From positions 4,898,001 through 4,962,000 of the forward strand of contig NZ_CP090063.1 in assembly GCF_021391495.1 (NCBI RefSeq): a stretch of 64,000 nucleotides of DNA, given 5' to 3'. The translations under genes were made by a program, and so were the position numbers. Position 1 is the first letter of the stretch. The number at the start of each line of letters is the position of its first letter. Below the pieces are notes generated by a model. That model did no database searches. It worked only from the letters and a program-made list of their open reading frames with translations, and was not told the origin of the DNA. Shown piece after piece: positions 15,786 through 23,700 of the stretch. The stretch comes from Amycolatopsis acidiphila. GTDB lineage: Bacteria; Actinomycetota; Actinomycetes; Mycobacteriales; Pseudonocardiaceae.

Positions 15786-16418
15786 ATGACGACCGAGGCG
15801 GCGGATCATGACAATATCGTCAAATATGGTCCGCGCGCGGTGCGCACCCGGCACGCCATCCTCGAGGCGTCGGCCCGGCTCTTCCTGGAACGCGGCTACG
15901 CCGGCACCCGGATCAGCAACATCACCAGTGCGTGCGGCATCTCGCGGGCGGGCTTCTACACGTACTTCCGGGACAAGCGCGAAGTGTTCACGCTCCTGGG
16001 CGAGAACGCCTATCGCGCCATTCTCGACGTCGTCGGCAGCTGGGACACGCTCCCGCGGCCGTGCGGGACCGGCGAGGTGGCGGCCTGGGTGCGCGCGTAC
16101 TTCACCTTCATGGACACGCACGGCCCGTTCATCTTCGCGTCGAGCCAGTCCTGGCCGGATGATCCGCGCCTGCGCGCCGGCAGCACCCGCAGGCAACTAC
16201 GGGTGGCCTTCCTGCTCGGCACGCACCTGCGCGGGCGCCAGGCCCGGCCCTCCGGCGCCCCGGAGGCACTGGGCCTCGCCGTACTGGCGATGCTCGACCG
16301 GTCCTGGTACCGCTGCCACACCGACCGGCTCCCGGTCGACGACGATGACGTCATCGACACGATCGCCCGGCTGATCTGCCGGATGCTGCTGGGAAGTCCG
16401 TCCGGTCAGGCGAAGTAG
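15786..16418 (+). CDS. TetR-family regulator, paralogue B (candidate reader of the palindrome)
   Basis: A 210-residue TetR protein with helix-turn-helix ISNITSACGISRAGFYTYF near residues 42-60. It is a close paralogue of the TetR at 10493. A TTGAC-N6-GTCAA palindrome lies 29 bp upstream and a second, imperfect copy overlaps codons 8-13, which fits tight autorepression. I therefore propose it as the regulator of the divergons at 2913-3033, 12748-12830 and 15688-15785 (inference). The ATG 15786 is used; a TTG three codons earlier is less likely. The 3' end overlaps the convergent MaoC gene by 13 bp. Confidence 0.9.
   Translation: MTTEAADHDNIVKYGPRAVRTRHAILEASARLFLERGYAGTRISNITSACGISRAGFYTYFRDKREVFTLLGENAYRAILDVVGSWDTLPRPCGTGEVAAWVRAYFTFMDTHGPFIFASSQSWPDDPRLRAGSTRRQLRVAFLLGTHLRGRQARPSGAPEALGLAVLAMLDRSWYRCHTDRLPVDDDDVIDTIARLICRMLLGSPSGQAK
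15808..15823. promoter_or_regulatory. imperfect palindrome inside TetR coding start (site 4)
   Basis: On the minus strand this reads TTGACGATATTGTCAT, matching the consensus of sites 1-3 at all but the last outer base. It lies within codons 8-13 of the TetR gene. It may be a second operator for cooperative autorepression, or coincidental because it is coding. Confidence 0.4.
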
Positions 16419-16885
16419 TACCGGCTGACCAGGTCGGCCACGCAGGCCGGCTTCTCCGCGCCGTCGACCTCGATGGTGGTCCGCGTGACGAGCTGGACGG
16501 CGGCGTCGCCGATCCGGTCCAGGGAGGTCATCGTCGTGCGCGCCCGGATCCGGCTGCCGGCGCGCACCGGGGACGGGAACCGCACCTTGTCGAGGCCATA
16601 GTTGACGCCCATCCGCACGCCTTCGATGCGGCGAAGCCGGTTCACGAAGTACGGCACGAGCGAGAGGGTGAGGAAACCGTGGGCGACCGTGGCGCCGAAC
16701 GGCCCGCCCGCCGCCCGGTCCGGATCGACGTGGATCCACTGGTGGTCCTCGGTGTCGTCGGCGAACCCGTCGATCCGGCTCTGCTCCACCGGAAACCAGT
16801 CGGTGGGCCCGAGCTCACGGCCGACAGCGGCTTCGAGCTCCGCCACGCTCCGGTAGACCACGGGCGCCACGTCGGTCATGTCCAT
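16406..16885 (-). CDS. MaoC-type enoyl-CoA hydratase (hot-dog fold)
   Basis: A 159-residue single hot-dog domain protein of the MaoC/NodN group. The hydratase-2 motif is FADDTEDHQWIHVDPDRA near residue 41, with the Asp and His of the catalytic dyad, followed by the AHGFLTLSL helix that contacts the acyl-CoA. It would hydrate trans-2-enoyl-CoA to the (R)-3-hydroxyacyl-CoA. It is divergent from the crotonase at 16957, so both hydratase types are available in this region. The intergenic island contains an inverted repeat, GATATAG/CTATATC, that may control both. Confidence 0.86.
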   Translation of the reverse strand: MDMTDVAPVVYRSVAELEAAVGRELGPTDWFPVEQSRIDGFADDTEDHQWIHVDPDRAAGGPFGATVAHGFLTLSLVPYFVNRLRRIEGVRMGVNYGLDKVRFPSPVRAGSRIRARTTMTSLDRIGDAAVQLVTRTTIEVDGAEKPACVADLVSRYYFA

Positions 16886-16897
16886 CGCACTCCGTTC

Positions 16898-16924
16898 GAT
16901 ATAGCAGAATGAAATAACTATATC
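16898..16924. promoter_or_regulatory. divergent promoter with GATATAG/CTATATC inverted repeat
   Basis: GATATAG (16898-16904) and CTATATC (16918-16924) are perfect 7-bp arms around a 13-nt A+T-rich spacer, between MaoC (minus) and the crotonase (plus). It shares no obvious core with the two other motif families in the window, so a third regulator may be involved. Confidence 0.45.
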
Positions 16925-16956
16925 ATGGCGCCAGCACGGTACGGCGAGAGAAAGGC

Positions 16957-17784
16957 ATGACAGTGCACGACGATGAGCACCCCCGCCCCCCTGCCGGCGA
17001 CTGGCTCGGCACGCCCTACCTCACCTTCGCCAGGGGCGAGGTCTTCGCGACCTGCACGGTCGACCGCCCGCGGGCACGCAACGCCCTCAGCCCGGCGATG
17101 TACTTCGGCCTCCGCTGCGCCATCGCCCGCGTCGAGCAGGATCCGGATCTCGCCGGGCTGCTGCTGACCGGGACCGGTGACGTGTTCATCCCCGGCGGCG
17201 ACCTCGGCCAGCACGGCGAGGACGACTGGATGGACTTCGGATCGCTGCTGGGCATGGACGTGACGCCGTTCGACGCCCTGCGGAAGGCCGCGAAACCGGT
17301 GGTGTGCGCGGTGAACGGGCTCTGCCAGGGCGGTGGGCTGATGATCGCGCTGTGCAGCGACCTCGCGGTGGCGAGCGAGCGCGCGACCTTCCGCGTGCCC
17401 GAGCTGCTCCGCGGCATCGCCGACACCTACTACAGCCAGGTGCTCGCCCGGGTCATCGGCGCGGTCCGCACGCGCGATCTGATGCTCACCGGCCGCACGC
17501 TCAGCGCGCAGGAGGCACTGGACTGGGGCATGATCTCCCGGGTCGTGCCGCACGAGGACCTGCCCGCCGCCGCCGAGGAGGCGCTGGGCCAGATCTGCCA
17601 GACGGCACCCGGTGCGCGCGCGGTGGTCAAGTCGAGTTTGGACAGTCACCTCGGGCTCTTCGACCGGATCGGGATGCAGACGAGCCTGCAGAGCCCCGAA
17701 ACCCGCGAGGGCTTCCGGGCCTTCAAGGAACGGCGCGCCCCGGAGTGGGTGCACCCCGGGCTACGGCGAGACGGCAGGCTCTGA
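16957..17784 (+). CDS. enoyl-CoA hydratase/isomerase-family protein
   Basis: A 275-residue crotonase-fold enzyme with VDRPRARNALS near residue 37, FIPGGDLG near 76, a standard oxyanion loop VNGLCQGGGLMIAL near 116, and a PELLRG segment carrying the first catalytic Glu. The second Glu position appears as Asp in RTRDLMLTG. It could hydrate an unusual enoyl-CoA or catalyse isomerisation. It shares the inverted-repeat promoter with MaoC. Its 3' end overlaps the convergent MceG gene by 24 bp. Confidence 0.86.
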   Translation: MTVHDDEHPRPPAGDWLGTPYLTFARGEVFATCTVDRPRARNALSPAMYFGLRCAIARVEQDPDLAGLLLTGTGDVFIPGGDLGQHGEDDWMDFGSLLGMDVTPFDALRKAAKPVVCAVNGLCQGGGLMIALCSDLAVASERATFRVPELLRGIADTYYSQVLARVIGAVRTRDLMLTGRTLSAQEALDWGMISRVVPHEDLPAAAEEALGQICQTAPGARAVVKSSLDSHLGLFDRIGMQTSLQSPETREGFRAFKERRAPEWVHPGLRRDGRL

Positions 17785-18816
17785 GCCGTCGGGCCTGTGC
17801 AGCCCGGAGCTCAGCCCGTAGTGGCTTTGCTCCGCGGGGGTGAGGGACTCGATGATCCCCTCCCGCGCGGCGGGCGGCAGGGTGTGCAGGATCCGCATGA
17901 CGCGGTCCTGGCGGCGGCGGACCCCGGCGCGCTCGGGCAGCCCCGGGGTCGGCCGCAGCTGCGGCGCCATGCCACGGACGTCCTCGGTGGACCCGTCGTG
18001 GTGCCCGGACTCGGCCTGGGCCTGCTCCCGGGCCATCTGCGCGGAGTCCTTCTCCTCCGACATGCCGATCGGGCCCAGCCGGGAGCCGTTGAGGAACTGT
18101 CGCACCACCGGCTCGTCACTGGTGAGCAGCACCTCGCGGGGGCCGAACATGACCAGCTCCTTGCGGAAGAGCATGCCGATGTTGTCCGGCACCGTGCGGG
18201 CCAGGTTGATGTTGTGCGTGACGATCAGGATCGTCGCGTCGATCTGCGCGTTCAGGTCGATCAGCAGCTGGGACAGGTAGGCGGTGCGAACGGGGTCGAG
18301 GCCGGAGTCCGGCTCGTCGCACAGGATGATCTCCGGGTCCAGCACCAGGGCGCGGGCCAGCCCGGCCCGCTTGCGCATCCCGCCGGAGATCTCGCCGGGC
18401 AGCTTCTTCTCCGCGCCGGCCAGCCCCGTCATCTCGAGCTTCTCCAGCACGATCCGGCGGATCTCGGTCTCGGACTTCCGGGTGTGCTCGCGCAGCGGGA
18501 AGGCCACGTTGTCGTAGAGGTTCATCGAACCGAACAACGCACCGTCCTGGAACAGCACGCCGAACAGCTTCCTCGTCTCGTACAGCTGGTGCTCGCCGCA
18601 CCGCACGATGTCCACCCCGTTGACGACGCAGCTGCCGCGTTCCGGCTTCAGCAGACCGATCATGGACTTGAGGAACACGGACTTGCCCGTCCCGGAGGGG
18701 CCCAGCAGCACCGACACCTCGCCCGGCGGCAGGGTCAGCGTCACGTCCTGCCAGATCGTCTGACGGCCGAAGGACTTGGTCAGCCCCTCGACGACCACCT
18801 CGGCACCCAGCGGCAT
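17761..18816 (-). CDS. mceG: Mce-type ABC transporter ATPase (MceG/Mkl-like)
   Basis: A 351-residue ATP-binding protein predicted to energise Mce/YrbE lipid or steroid import. Walker A is GPSGTGKS at residues 39-46, the signature is ISGGMRKRAG, Walker B is IILCDEPDSGLDP and the H-loop is IVTHN. The long C-terminal extension after the ATPase domain, with VVRQFLNG and a charged tail, is characteristic of Mkl/MceG proteins. I chose ATG 18816; a GTG at 18840 is in frame but lies in the promoter island. No YrbE permease genes are in the window, so it must serve permeases encoded elsewhere, together with the Mce proteins at 20060-22677. Confidence 0.88.
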   Translation of the reverse strand: MPLGAEVVVEGLTKSFGRQTIWQDVTLTLPPGEVSVLLGPSGTGKSVFLKSMIGLLKPERGSCVVNGVDIVRCGEHQLYETRKLFGVLFQDGALFGSMNLYDNVAFPLREHTRKSETEIRRIVLEKLEMTGLAGAEKKLPGEISGGMRKRAGLARALVLDPEIILCDEPDSGLDPVRTAYLSQLLIDLNAQIDATILIVTHNINLARTVPDNIGMLFRKELVMFGPREVLLTSDEPVVRQFLNGSRLGPIGMSEEKDSAQMAREQAQAESGHHDGSTEDVRGMAPQLRPTPGLPERAGVRRRQDRVMRILHTLPPAAREGIIESLTPAEQSHYGLSSGLHRPDGSEPAVSP

Positions 18817-18837
18817 GCGAACCCCTTCGTCCGACTC

Positions 18838-18866
18838 CACAGTTAGTAGCTAAATCATTATACTGT
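18838..18866. promoter_or_regulatory. A+T-rich divergent promoter, CAGT...ACTG inverted pair
   Basis: An A+T-rich island between mceG (minus) and the hydrolase (plus) contains CAGTTAG...CTAAAT and an outer CAGT (18840-18843)/ACTG (18862-18865) inverted pair. The CAGTTAG and CTAAAT words also occur at 35585-35597, upstream of the KAS-like/thiolase operon. Confidence 0.4.
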
Positions 18867-18896
18867 GCCGAAGGACAATCGCGGCGAAGGACGACG

Positions 18897-19757
18897 ATGA
18901 CCGACAGCTACAAGGAAAGCGTGTACTTCCTGGGCGAGGGCGGGCGGCTGGCAGGGGACTGCTGGATGCCCGAGTCACCCGCGCGGGGGACGATCCTGCT
19001 GCTGCACGGCGGCGGGCAGACCCGGCACTCGTGGGGAGCGGCCGGGTCCACACTGGCCGGTGCGGGCTGGACGACCTTCGCGGTCGACTCCCGTGGCCAC
19101 GGTGACAGCGACTGGGCGGTCGACGGCCGCTACGGCCTGGACGCCATCGTCGAGGACGCGACGAACGTCGTGCAGGCGATGCCCGAGCCCCCGGTCGTCA
19201 TCGGCGCCTCGCTCGGCGGGCTCACCGGGCTCGTGCTCGCCGGCGAACAACCCGCCACGATCCGCGGGCTGGTGCTGGTCGACGCCGTGCCCCGGATCGA
19301 ACCGGCGGGCGCCCACCGCATCGCCGCCTTCATGCGCAGTGCCCCGGACGGGTTCGGCTCGCTGGAGGAGGTCGCCGACGCGATCCGCGAGTACCAGCCG
19401 CAGCGCAGCCGTCCGGTGAACCTGCAGGGCCTGCGCAAGAACGTGCGCCGGGGATCCGACGGCCGGTGGCGCTGGCACTGGGACCCGGCGTTCCTGCGGC
19501 CGCCGGAGGAACCCGAGGCGGCGCGGACGTCCGCGCGCATCCGGGCGGCGGCGGCGCGGGTGCAGGCGCCGACCCTGCTCGTCCGGGGTGCACTGTCCGA
19601 TGTGGTCACCGAGGAAGGCGCCGGCGACCTGCAGCGCCTGATCCCCCATGCCCAGTACGTCGATGTCGCCGGCACGGGCCACATGGTGGCCGGGGACGAC
19701 AACTCCGTGTTCCTCACCGAGGTGTCGCAGTTCCTGGACGAGCTGGGGAAGCCGTGA
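18897..19757 (+). CDS. alpha/beta hydrolase
   Basis: A 286-residue alpha/beta hydrolase with LLLHGGGQTRHSW near residue 34 (oxyanion hole), the nucleophile elbow VIGASLGGLTG near residue 100, the acid region LLVRGALSDVV, and the catalytic His in GTGHMVAGD. No signal peptide is visible, so it is cytosolic. Relatives hydrolyse ring-fission products or esters; the substrate is not predictable. It starts 30 bp from the A+T-rich promoter and overlaps a small Mce-associated membrane protein by four bases, linking it to the import locus. Confidence 0.85.
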   Translation: MTDSYKESVYFLGEGGRLAGDCWMPESPARGTILLLHGGGQTRHSWGAAGSTLAGAGWTTFAVDSRGHGDSDWAVDGRYGLDAIVEDATNVVQAMPEPPVVIGASLGGLTGLVLAGEQPATIRGLVLVDAVPRIEPAGAHRIAAFMRSAPDGFGSLEEVADAIREYQPQRSRPVNLQGLRKNVRRGSDGRWRWHWDPAFLRPPEEPEAARTSARIRAAAARVQAPTLLVRGALSDVVTEEGAGDLQRLIPHAQYVDVAGTGHMVAGDDNSVFLTEVSQFLDELGKP

Positions 19758-20056
19758 CCGCTGTCGAGGATCCGGCGGTACGGGAGGAGTCCCTCCCGGT
19801 CCGCGAGGGTCCGGCTCGGCTGTGGACGGTCTGCGTCGCCGCACTCACCTTGCTCGTGCTCGGCTTCGCCGGTCTGGGAGTCTTCTCCTGGCAACGGCTG
19901 CATCAGGCCGACGAAGCGGCGCAGCGTGAGCAGACCGTGCTGACCGCGGCCCGCTCCGAGCTGGAGCTGATGGCGAACCTGCGGCACGCCACCGCGCGGG
20001 ACTCCCTCGACCGCGCGGGCGGTCAGTGGCTGGTCTCCCACCTGGCCCAGGTCTGA
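19754..20056 (+). CDS. short Mce-associated membrane protein, apparently internally deleted
   Basis: A 100-residue protein starting at GTG 19754 inside the hydrolase stop (GTGA). It has a single membrane anchor (LWTVCVAALTLLVLGFAGLG) at about residues 23-42, a short polar segment (QADEAAQREQTVLTAARSEL) and an ending GGQWLVSHLAQV. The flanks match the Mce-associated proteins at 22702-23687 (ADDAARTDRDDVTLAAR and DGRWLVSEL), but about 65 residues of the extracytoplasmic NTF2-like domain between them are missing. It is therefore either a truncated paralogue or a remnant still in frame. It converges on the mceF-like gene with a 3-bp gap. Confidence 0.72.
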   Translation: MTAVEDPAVREESLPVREGPARLWTVCVAALTLLVLGFAGLGVFSWQRLHQADEAAQREQTVLTAARSELELMANLRHATARDSLDRAGGQWLVSHLAQV

Positions 20057-20059
20057 CCC

Positions 20060-21409
20060 TCAGGGGGCGGGCGGGTTCAGCGGGTTGAGCAGGGACGTCA
20101 GCGAGGCGGGCAGGCCTGACTTGGTGAGATCGCCCAGGATGTAGGGCTTGCCGTCCGGGCCGAGGAACAGCCCGGTCGCCGGGTCGTAGGTCGTCGTCCC
20201 GGCCGCGGTCGGCGCGGACAGTGCCACCGTGCCCGGTTCCCCGGCGGAGAGGAAGTTCAGCCCGCACCCGGCGGCGGTCGCCGAGCGCCGGGCCGGATCG
20301 TTGGGACACGGCGAGTTACGCGCGCCCCGCACGAGCTGCTGGGCGTTCTGGGGCAGCTTGCAGTAGGAGTCACCGGGAGCCGGGATCGAGGTCGTGTCGG
20401 ACGGGTCCCGGGCCTGCGCACGGAAACCGTCCGTGCACGCCGTCGGCGAGTTGACCGACGTCTTCAGGTTGAGCACCGCGGTGCCCGGTACCGGGCTGTT
20501 CCCGAGCGCACTGATGATGTCGTTCACCGTGGCCGGCAGGATCGACACCACCTGCGCGACGTTGGGCAGGTACACATCCACCATCTGCGCCGTCGACGTC
20601 AGGCTCGTCAGCAGCCGCGGCACCGTCGGCCGCAACGCGTCGACCAGCGAGCTCAGCTCGTTCGCGAATCCCGGGCCCTGGGTGAGCGCCACGCGGATCT
20701 GCGGGTCGCTCATCCTCAGCTGGTCGGTGAACGACGCCAGGTCGGCGGTGTAGGAGGAGATGTCGGGTGCCTCGGCCTTCTGCGTGGCCAGCACCGGGAC
20801 GAGGTCCGCGATCAGCTTGCGGGTCGGGTCCACATTGTCCGCCGCCCCGGTGGTCAGCGTCTTCGCCGAGTCGAGGAACTGCTGGAGTGTCTGCCCGGTC
20901 CCGTTGAACGCGTCGTAGAGCTCGTCGATCGTGGTGTTCAGCGCGCCCTGCGGCACCGAGGCCGCCAGCGCCTGGGTGTTGTGCAGCACGCTGCCGATCT
21001 CCGTGGGCAGCGTGACCTGCCGGCCGGTCACCGTCGTGCCGGCGGCGAGGTAGGGCGGGCCCTTCGCCGCCGGGACGAACGAGAGGTACTGCTCCCCGAT
21101 GGCCGAGGTGTTGCGGACGGCGATCTGGCTGTCCGCCGGGATCCGCACGTCGTCGTCCACCGTGAGATCGGCCAGCACCCCGTTCTGGCTCAACCGCATC
21201 CCGGTGACCTTGCCGACCTCCACGCCGCGCAGGGTGACCACGGCGTTCGGGTACAGGCCACCACTCGCCGGCAGCTCGACCGAGAGCCGGTACTGGCCGA
21301 TGCCCAGCAGCCGGGGCAGTCCGACGTAGGCGATCGAGGCGTACACGACCGCCGCCACGGTCAGGATCGTGAACACGACCAGCTGCCACCGGACCAGCTT
21401 GGAGATCAT
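20060..21409 (-). CDS. MCE-family protein, MceF-like
   Basis: A 449-residue Mce protein. An N-terminal signal anchor (LVVFTILTVAAVVYASIAYVG) precedes the MCE/MlaD domain with SGGLYPNAVVTLRGVEVGKV near residue 50, then a long helical region and a Pro-rich C-terminus, the usual layout of MceF. Mce proteins form a periplasm-spanning conduit for lipids or sterols. It follows and overlaps (ATGA) the lipoprotein MceE-like gene. Only these two mce genes are present; yrbE and mceA-D are absent, and the pair points opposite to the adjoining Mce-associated genes, suggesting rearrangement. Confidence 0.88.
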   Translation of the reverse strand: MISKLVRWQLVVFTILTVAAVVYASIAYVGLPRLLGIGQYRLSVELPASGGLYPNAVVTLRGVEVGKVTGMRLSQNGVLADLTVDDDVRIPADSQIAVRNTSAIGEQYLSFVPAAKGPPYLAAGTTVTGRQVTLPTEIGSVLHNTQALAASVPQGALNTTIDELYDAFNGTGQTLQQFLDSAKTLTTGAADNVDPTRKLIADLVPVLATQKAEAPDISSYTADLASFTDQLRMSDPQIRVALTQGPGFANELSSLVDALRPTVPRLLTSLTSTAQMVDVYLPNVAQVVSILPATVNDIISALGNSPVPGTAVLNLKTSVNSPTACTDGFRAQARDPSDTTSIPAPGDSYCKLPQNAQQLVRGARNSPCPNDPARRSATAAGCGLNFLSAGEPGTVALSAPTAAGTTTYDPATGLFLGPDGKPYILGDLTKSGLPASLTSLLNPLNPPAP

Positions 21410-22677
21410 CGGCCGCCTCCGAGCAACGAGCCCAGCAACGAGGTCAGCCCGCCGTCCTGCGGCGACCCCGGGGCCGGCTGCGGGCTCGGGGTACCGCTCG
21501 GCAGCGGCAGCAGCGAACCCGGCTGCCGCGGGGCGGCCGGGGCCGGGACGTCGTCCGGCGCCGTGCCAGGAGGCAGTCCTGGCGGCGGTGGCGCGGGCGT
21601 GCTGCCCTGGCCCAGCGGCGGCAGCGCGCCGAGGATGGGCATGCCGGTGAGGAAGTTCTGCTGCAACGCAGGCAGCGTCAGGTCCAGGGTGATGTCGATG
21701 TTGGCGTAGTCGCCGCGGACCGCGTTGGCCACGGTGCGGCCCGGCCACGGGAAGTTGCCCAGCAGGGACAGCGAGTCGACGAGGTTGCCACCGGAGTCGG
21801 AAAGCCGGCCCAGTACGGGTTGCAGCGACCTGAGGTTGGCCAGCAGGTCGTCCCTGGTTCCGTTGATGACGCGGGTGCCGACGTCGCTGAGGTCCGACAG
21901 TGCGCTCAGCGTCCCGGTCAGGCTGGCGCGCTCGGAGTTGAGCACCTGCACCCCGGCGGGAAGCTGGTCGAGCGCCTTGGCCAGTGCGTCGTTCTGCTGC
22001 GCGAGTGCGTGACCGAAGTCGCCGAGGCTGTTCAGCGCCCTGGTGATGTTGTCCGTCTGCCGGTTGAGCTGGGAGACCAGGGTGTCCAAGTTGGACAGCA
22101 GGCTGCGGGCGTCCTGCGTCCGGCCGCGAAGGACGTCGTCGACCTCGGTGGTGATCGTCTTGACCTGCGCGAGACCACCCCCGTTGAGCACCACCGACAA
22201 CGCGCCGAGGAACTCCTCGGTGCTCGGGTAGTCCCCGGTCCGCACCAGCGGGATCACCGCACGGGCGCCGAGGCGGCCCGCGGCCGGCTCCGCGCCGGGC
22301 GCGCTCAGCTCCAGGTATTCCGCGCCCAGCAGGCTCTTCTGGCCGACCCGGGCGGTGGCGTTCGCCGGCAGGTCGGCGTCGGGGTCCAGCTTCAGCGAGA
22401 CTTTCGCGTGCCAGTCGTCGAACTCGATCGCCGAGACGTTGCCCACGGTCACGTCGCCGACCTTCACCTCGGAGTTGGGCACGAGGTTGTCCACCTGCGC
22501 GAGCTCGACCGTCACCGGGAACGAGCCGTCTCCCCCGCCCTTGGTGAACGGCAGCGACCACGACCCCGGGCCGGTGAACTCACAGCCGCTGAGCGTGAGT
22601 ACCACGACCACAGTGGACACCAGCACGACCTGGAACCGGCGGACGAAAGTCCACTGGAGACGGTCTCGTCCGTCCAC
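21406..22677 (-). CDS. MCE-family lipoprotein, MceE/LprK-like
   Basis: A 423-residue Mce lipoprotein. The N-terminus has RRF followed by a hydrophobic stretch and the lipobox LTLSGC, so Cys32 would be lipidated. The MCE domain follows (NLVPNSEVKVGDVTVGNV near residue 61), then a helical region and a Pro-rich tail. I chose GTG 22677 because no other start leaves a positively charged n-region; no good ribosome-binding site is visible. This start lies only 24 bp from the best start of the divergent Mce-associated gene, leaving no room for a normal promoter and supporting the idea of an inverted segment. Confidence 0.83.
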   Translation of the reverse strand: MDGRDRLQWTFVRRFQVVLVSTVVVVLTLSGCEFTGPGSWSLPFTKGGGDGSFPVTVELAQVDNLVPNSEVKVGDVTVGNVSAIEFDDWHAKVSLKLDPDADLPANATARVGQKSLLGAEYLELSAPGAEPAAGRLGARAVIPLVRTGDYPSTEEFLGALSVVLNGGGLAQVKTITTEVDDVLRGRTQDARSLLSNLDTLVSQLNRQTDNITRALNSLGDFGHALAQQNDALAKALDQLPAGVQVLNSERASLTGTLSALSDLSDVGTRVINGTRDDLLANLRSLQPVLGRLSDSGGNLVDSLSLLGNFPWPGRTVANAVRGDYANIDITLDLTLPALQQNFLTGMPILGALPPLGQGSTPAPPPPGLPPGTAPDDVPAPAAPRQPGSLLPLPSGTPSPQPAPGSPQDGGLTSLLGSLLGGGR

Positions 22678-22701
22678 TCCACACCGGAATCCCGTTTTCG
22701 G

Positions 22702-23190
22702 TTGCGACGGGGACGCTGGTTCTGGTCGCTGGTCGTGCTGGGCGTGCTGACCGTCGTGCTGCTCGGCCTGACCGGATGGCTCTACCGGCAGGTCCAGGCC
22801 GACGACGCGGCGCGGACCGACCGGGACGACGTCACGCTCGCCGCCCGGCAGGGCGTACTCGACCTGATCGGCCTCAGCCACACCGACGCCGACGCGGCAT
22901 ACACCCGGCTGCTGCAGGCGACCACCGGCGGCTTCCACGACCAGCTGACCCAGCAGACCGCATCGTTCAAGCAGGCGCTCGAGCAGGGCCAGGTCGTCTC
23001 TTCCGGCCAGATCACCGAGGCCGGCGTGGAACACCTGGCAGGCGACGACGCGACCGCGCTCGTCGCGGCCGCCGCGAACATCAAGAACACCCAGGCGCCA
23101 CAAGGAGAGAACCGGCAGTACCGGCTACAGCTGACCCTGCACCGCGAGGACGGCCGGTGGCTGGTTTCGGAACTGGAGTTCGTCGGATGA
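22702..23190 (+). CDS. Mce-associated membrane protein
   Basis: A 162-residue single-pass protein: RRGRWFW then a membrane segment (SLVVLGVLTVVLLGLTGW), the ADDAARTDRDDVTLAAR segment and an extracytoplasmic NTF2-like domain ending DGRWLVSELEFVG. These match Mas (Mce-associated) proteins that follow mce operons and stabilise the complex. The start is uncertain: TTG 22702 gives the best topology, no ATG or GTG is available upstream of the anchor, and the ribosome-binding site is weak. It overlaps the next Mas gene by four bases. Its start lies 24 bp from the divergent mceE-like start. Confidence 0.72.
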   Translation: MRRGRWFWSLVVLGVLTVVLLGLTGWLYRQVQADDAARTDRDDVTLAARQGVLDLIGLSHTDADAAYTRLLQATTGGFHDQLTQQTASFKQALEQGQVVSSGQITEAGVEHLAGDDATALVAAAANIKNTQAPQGENRQYRLQLTLHREDGRWLVSELEFVG

Positions 23191-23687
23191 CCCGCGCACA
23201 CCTCACCCGCGGCCGGGTACTCGTGCTGACCGCGTTCGTCATCGTGATCGCCGCGCTCGCCACCGCCGGCGTCCTGCTGCTGCAGCAGACACGGCAGGCC
23301 GAGGCCGAGGGCTCCTCGCGCGACAGCGCGCAGGAGGCGAGCAAGACGCTCGTCCCGAAAGTGCTGTCCTACAGCTACCAGACCCTGCAGGCCGACATCG
23401 CCAACGCCACCGGTGCGGCCACCGGGAACTTCAAGCAGAACCTGCAGGCGCTCATGACCCAGGTCGTGCAGCCGACCGCGACGAGCGACAACGTGGTCAC
23501 CAAGGCCTCCGTCACGCACACCGCCGTCGTCGACGCCTCCGGCGACGACGTCGTGCTCCTGGTCCTGCTCTCCCAGGAGAGCACCAGCAGGAACCAGCCG
23601 ACCCCGGTGGTCAGCCCGAGCTCGGCCCGGGTGCAGCTGCACCGCGACGGGGACCGGTGGCTGGTCGCCGATCTCCAGCCGCTCTGA
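23187..23687 (+). CDS. Mce-associated membrane protein
   Basis: A 166-residue protein with a short cytosolic arm, one membrane segment (VLVLTAFVIVIAALATAGVL) at about residues 11-30, and an extracytoplasmic domain ending HRDGDRWLVADLQPL. It is the second intact Mas-type protein in tandem with the one at 22702-23190, translationally coupled by an ATGA overlap. Its role would be to scaffold or stabilise Mce proteins at the membrane (family knowledge). It is followed by an A+T-rich promoter for the aldehyde dehydrogenase. Confidence 0.82.
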   Translation: MTRAHLTRGRVLVLTAFVIVIAALATAGVLLLQQTRQAEAEGSSRDSAQEASKTLVPKVLSYSYQTLQADIANATGAATGNFKQNLQALMTQVVQPTATSDNVVTKASVTHTAVVDASGDDVVLLVLLSQESTSRNQPTPVVSPSSARVQLHRDGDRWLVADLQPL

Positions 23688-23700
23688 CCCGCACGCCGCC

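Noticed and set aside
21410..22561. N-terminal extension of the MceF-like frame
   Set aside because: It lies out of frame over the MceE-like coding region and has the composition of a shadow; the ATG at 21409 overlapping the MceE stop is the natural start.
21820..22653. Long upstream extension of the Mce-associated frame at 22702
   Set aside because: This part is the antisense of the MceE-like gene and shows no family features; only the anchor and domain after about 22700 are recognisable.
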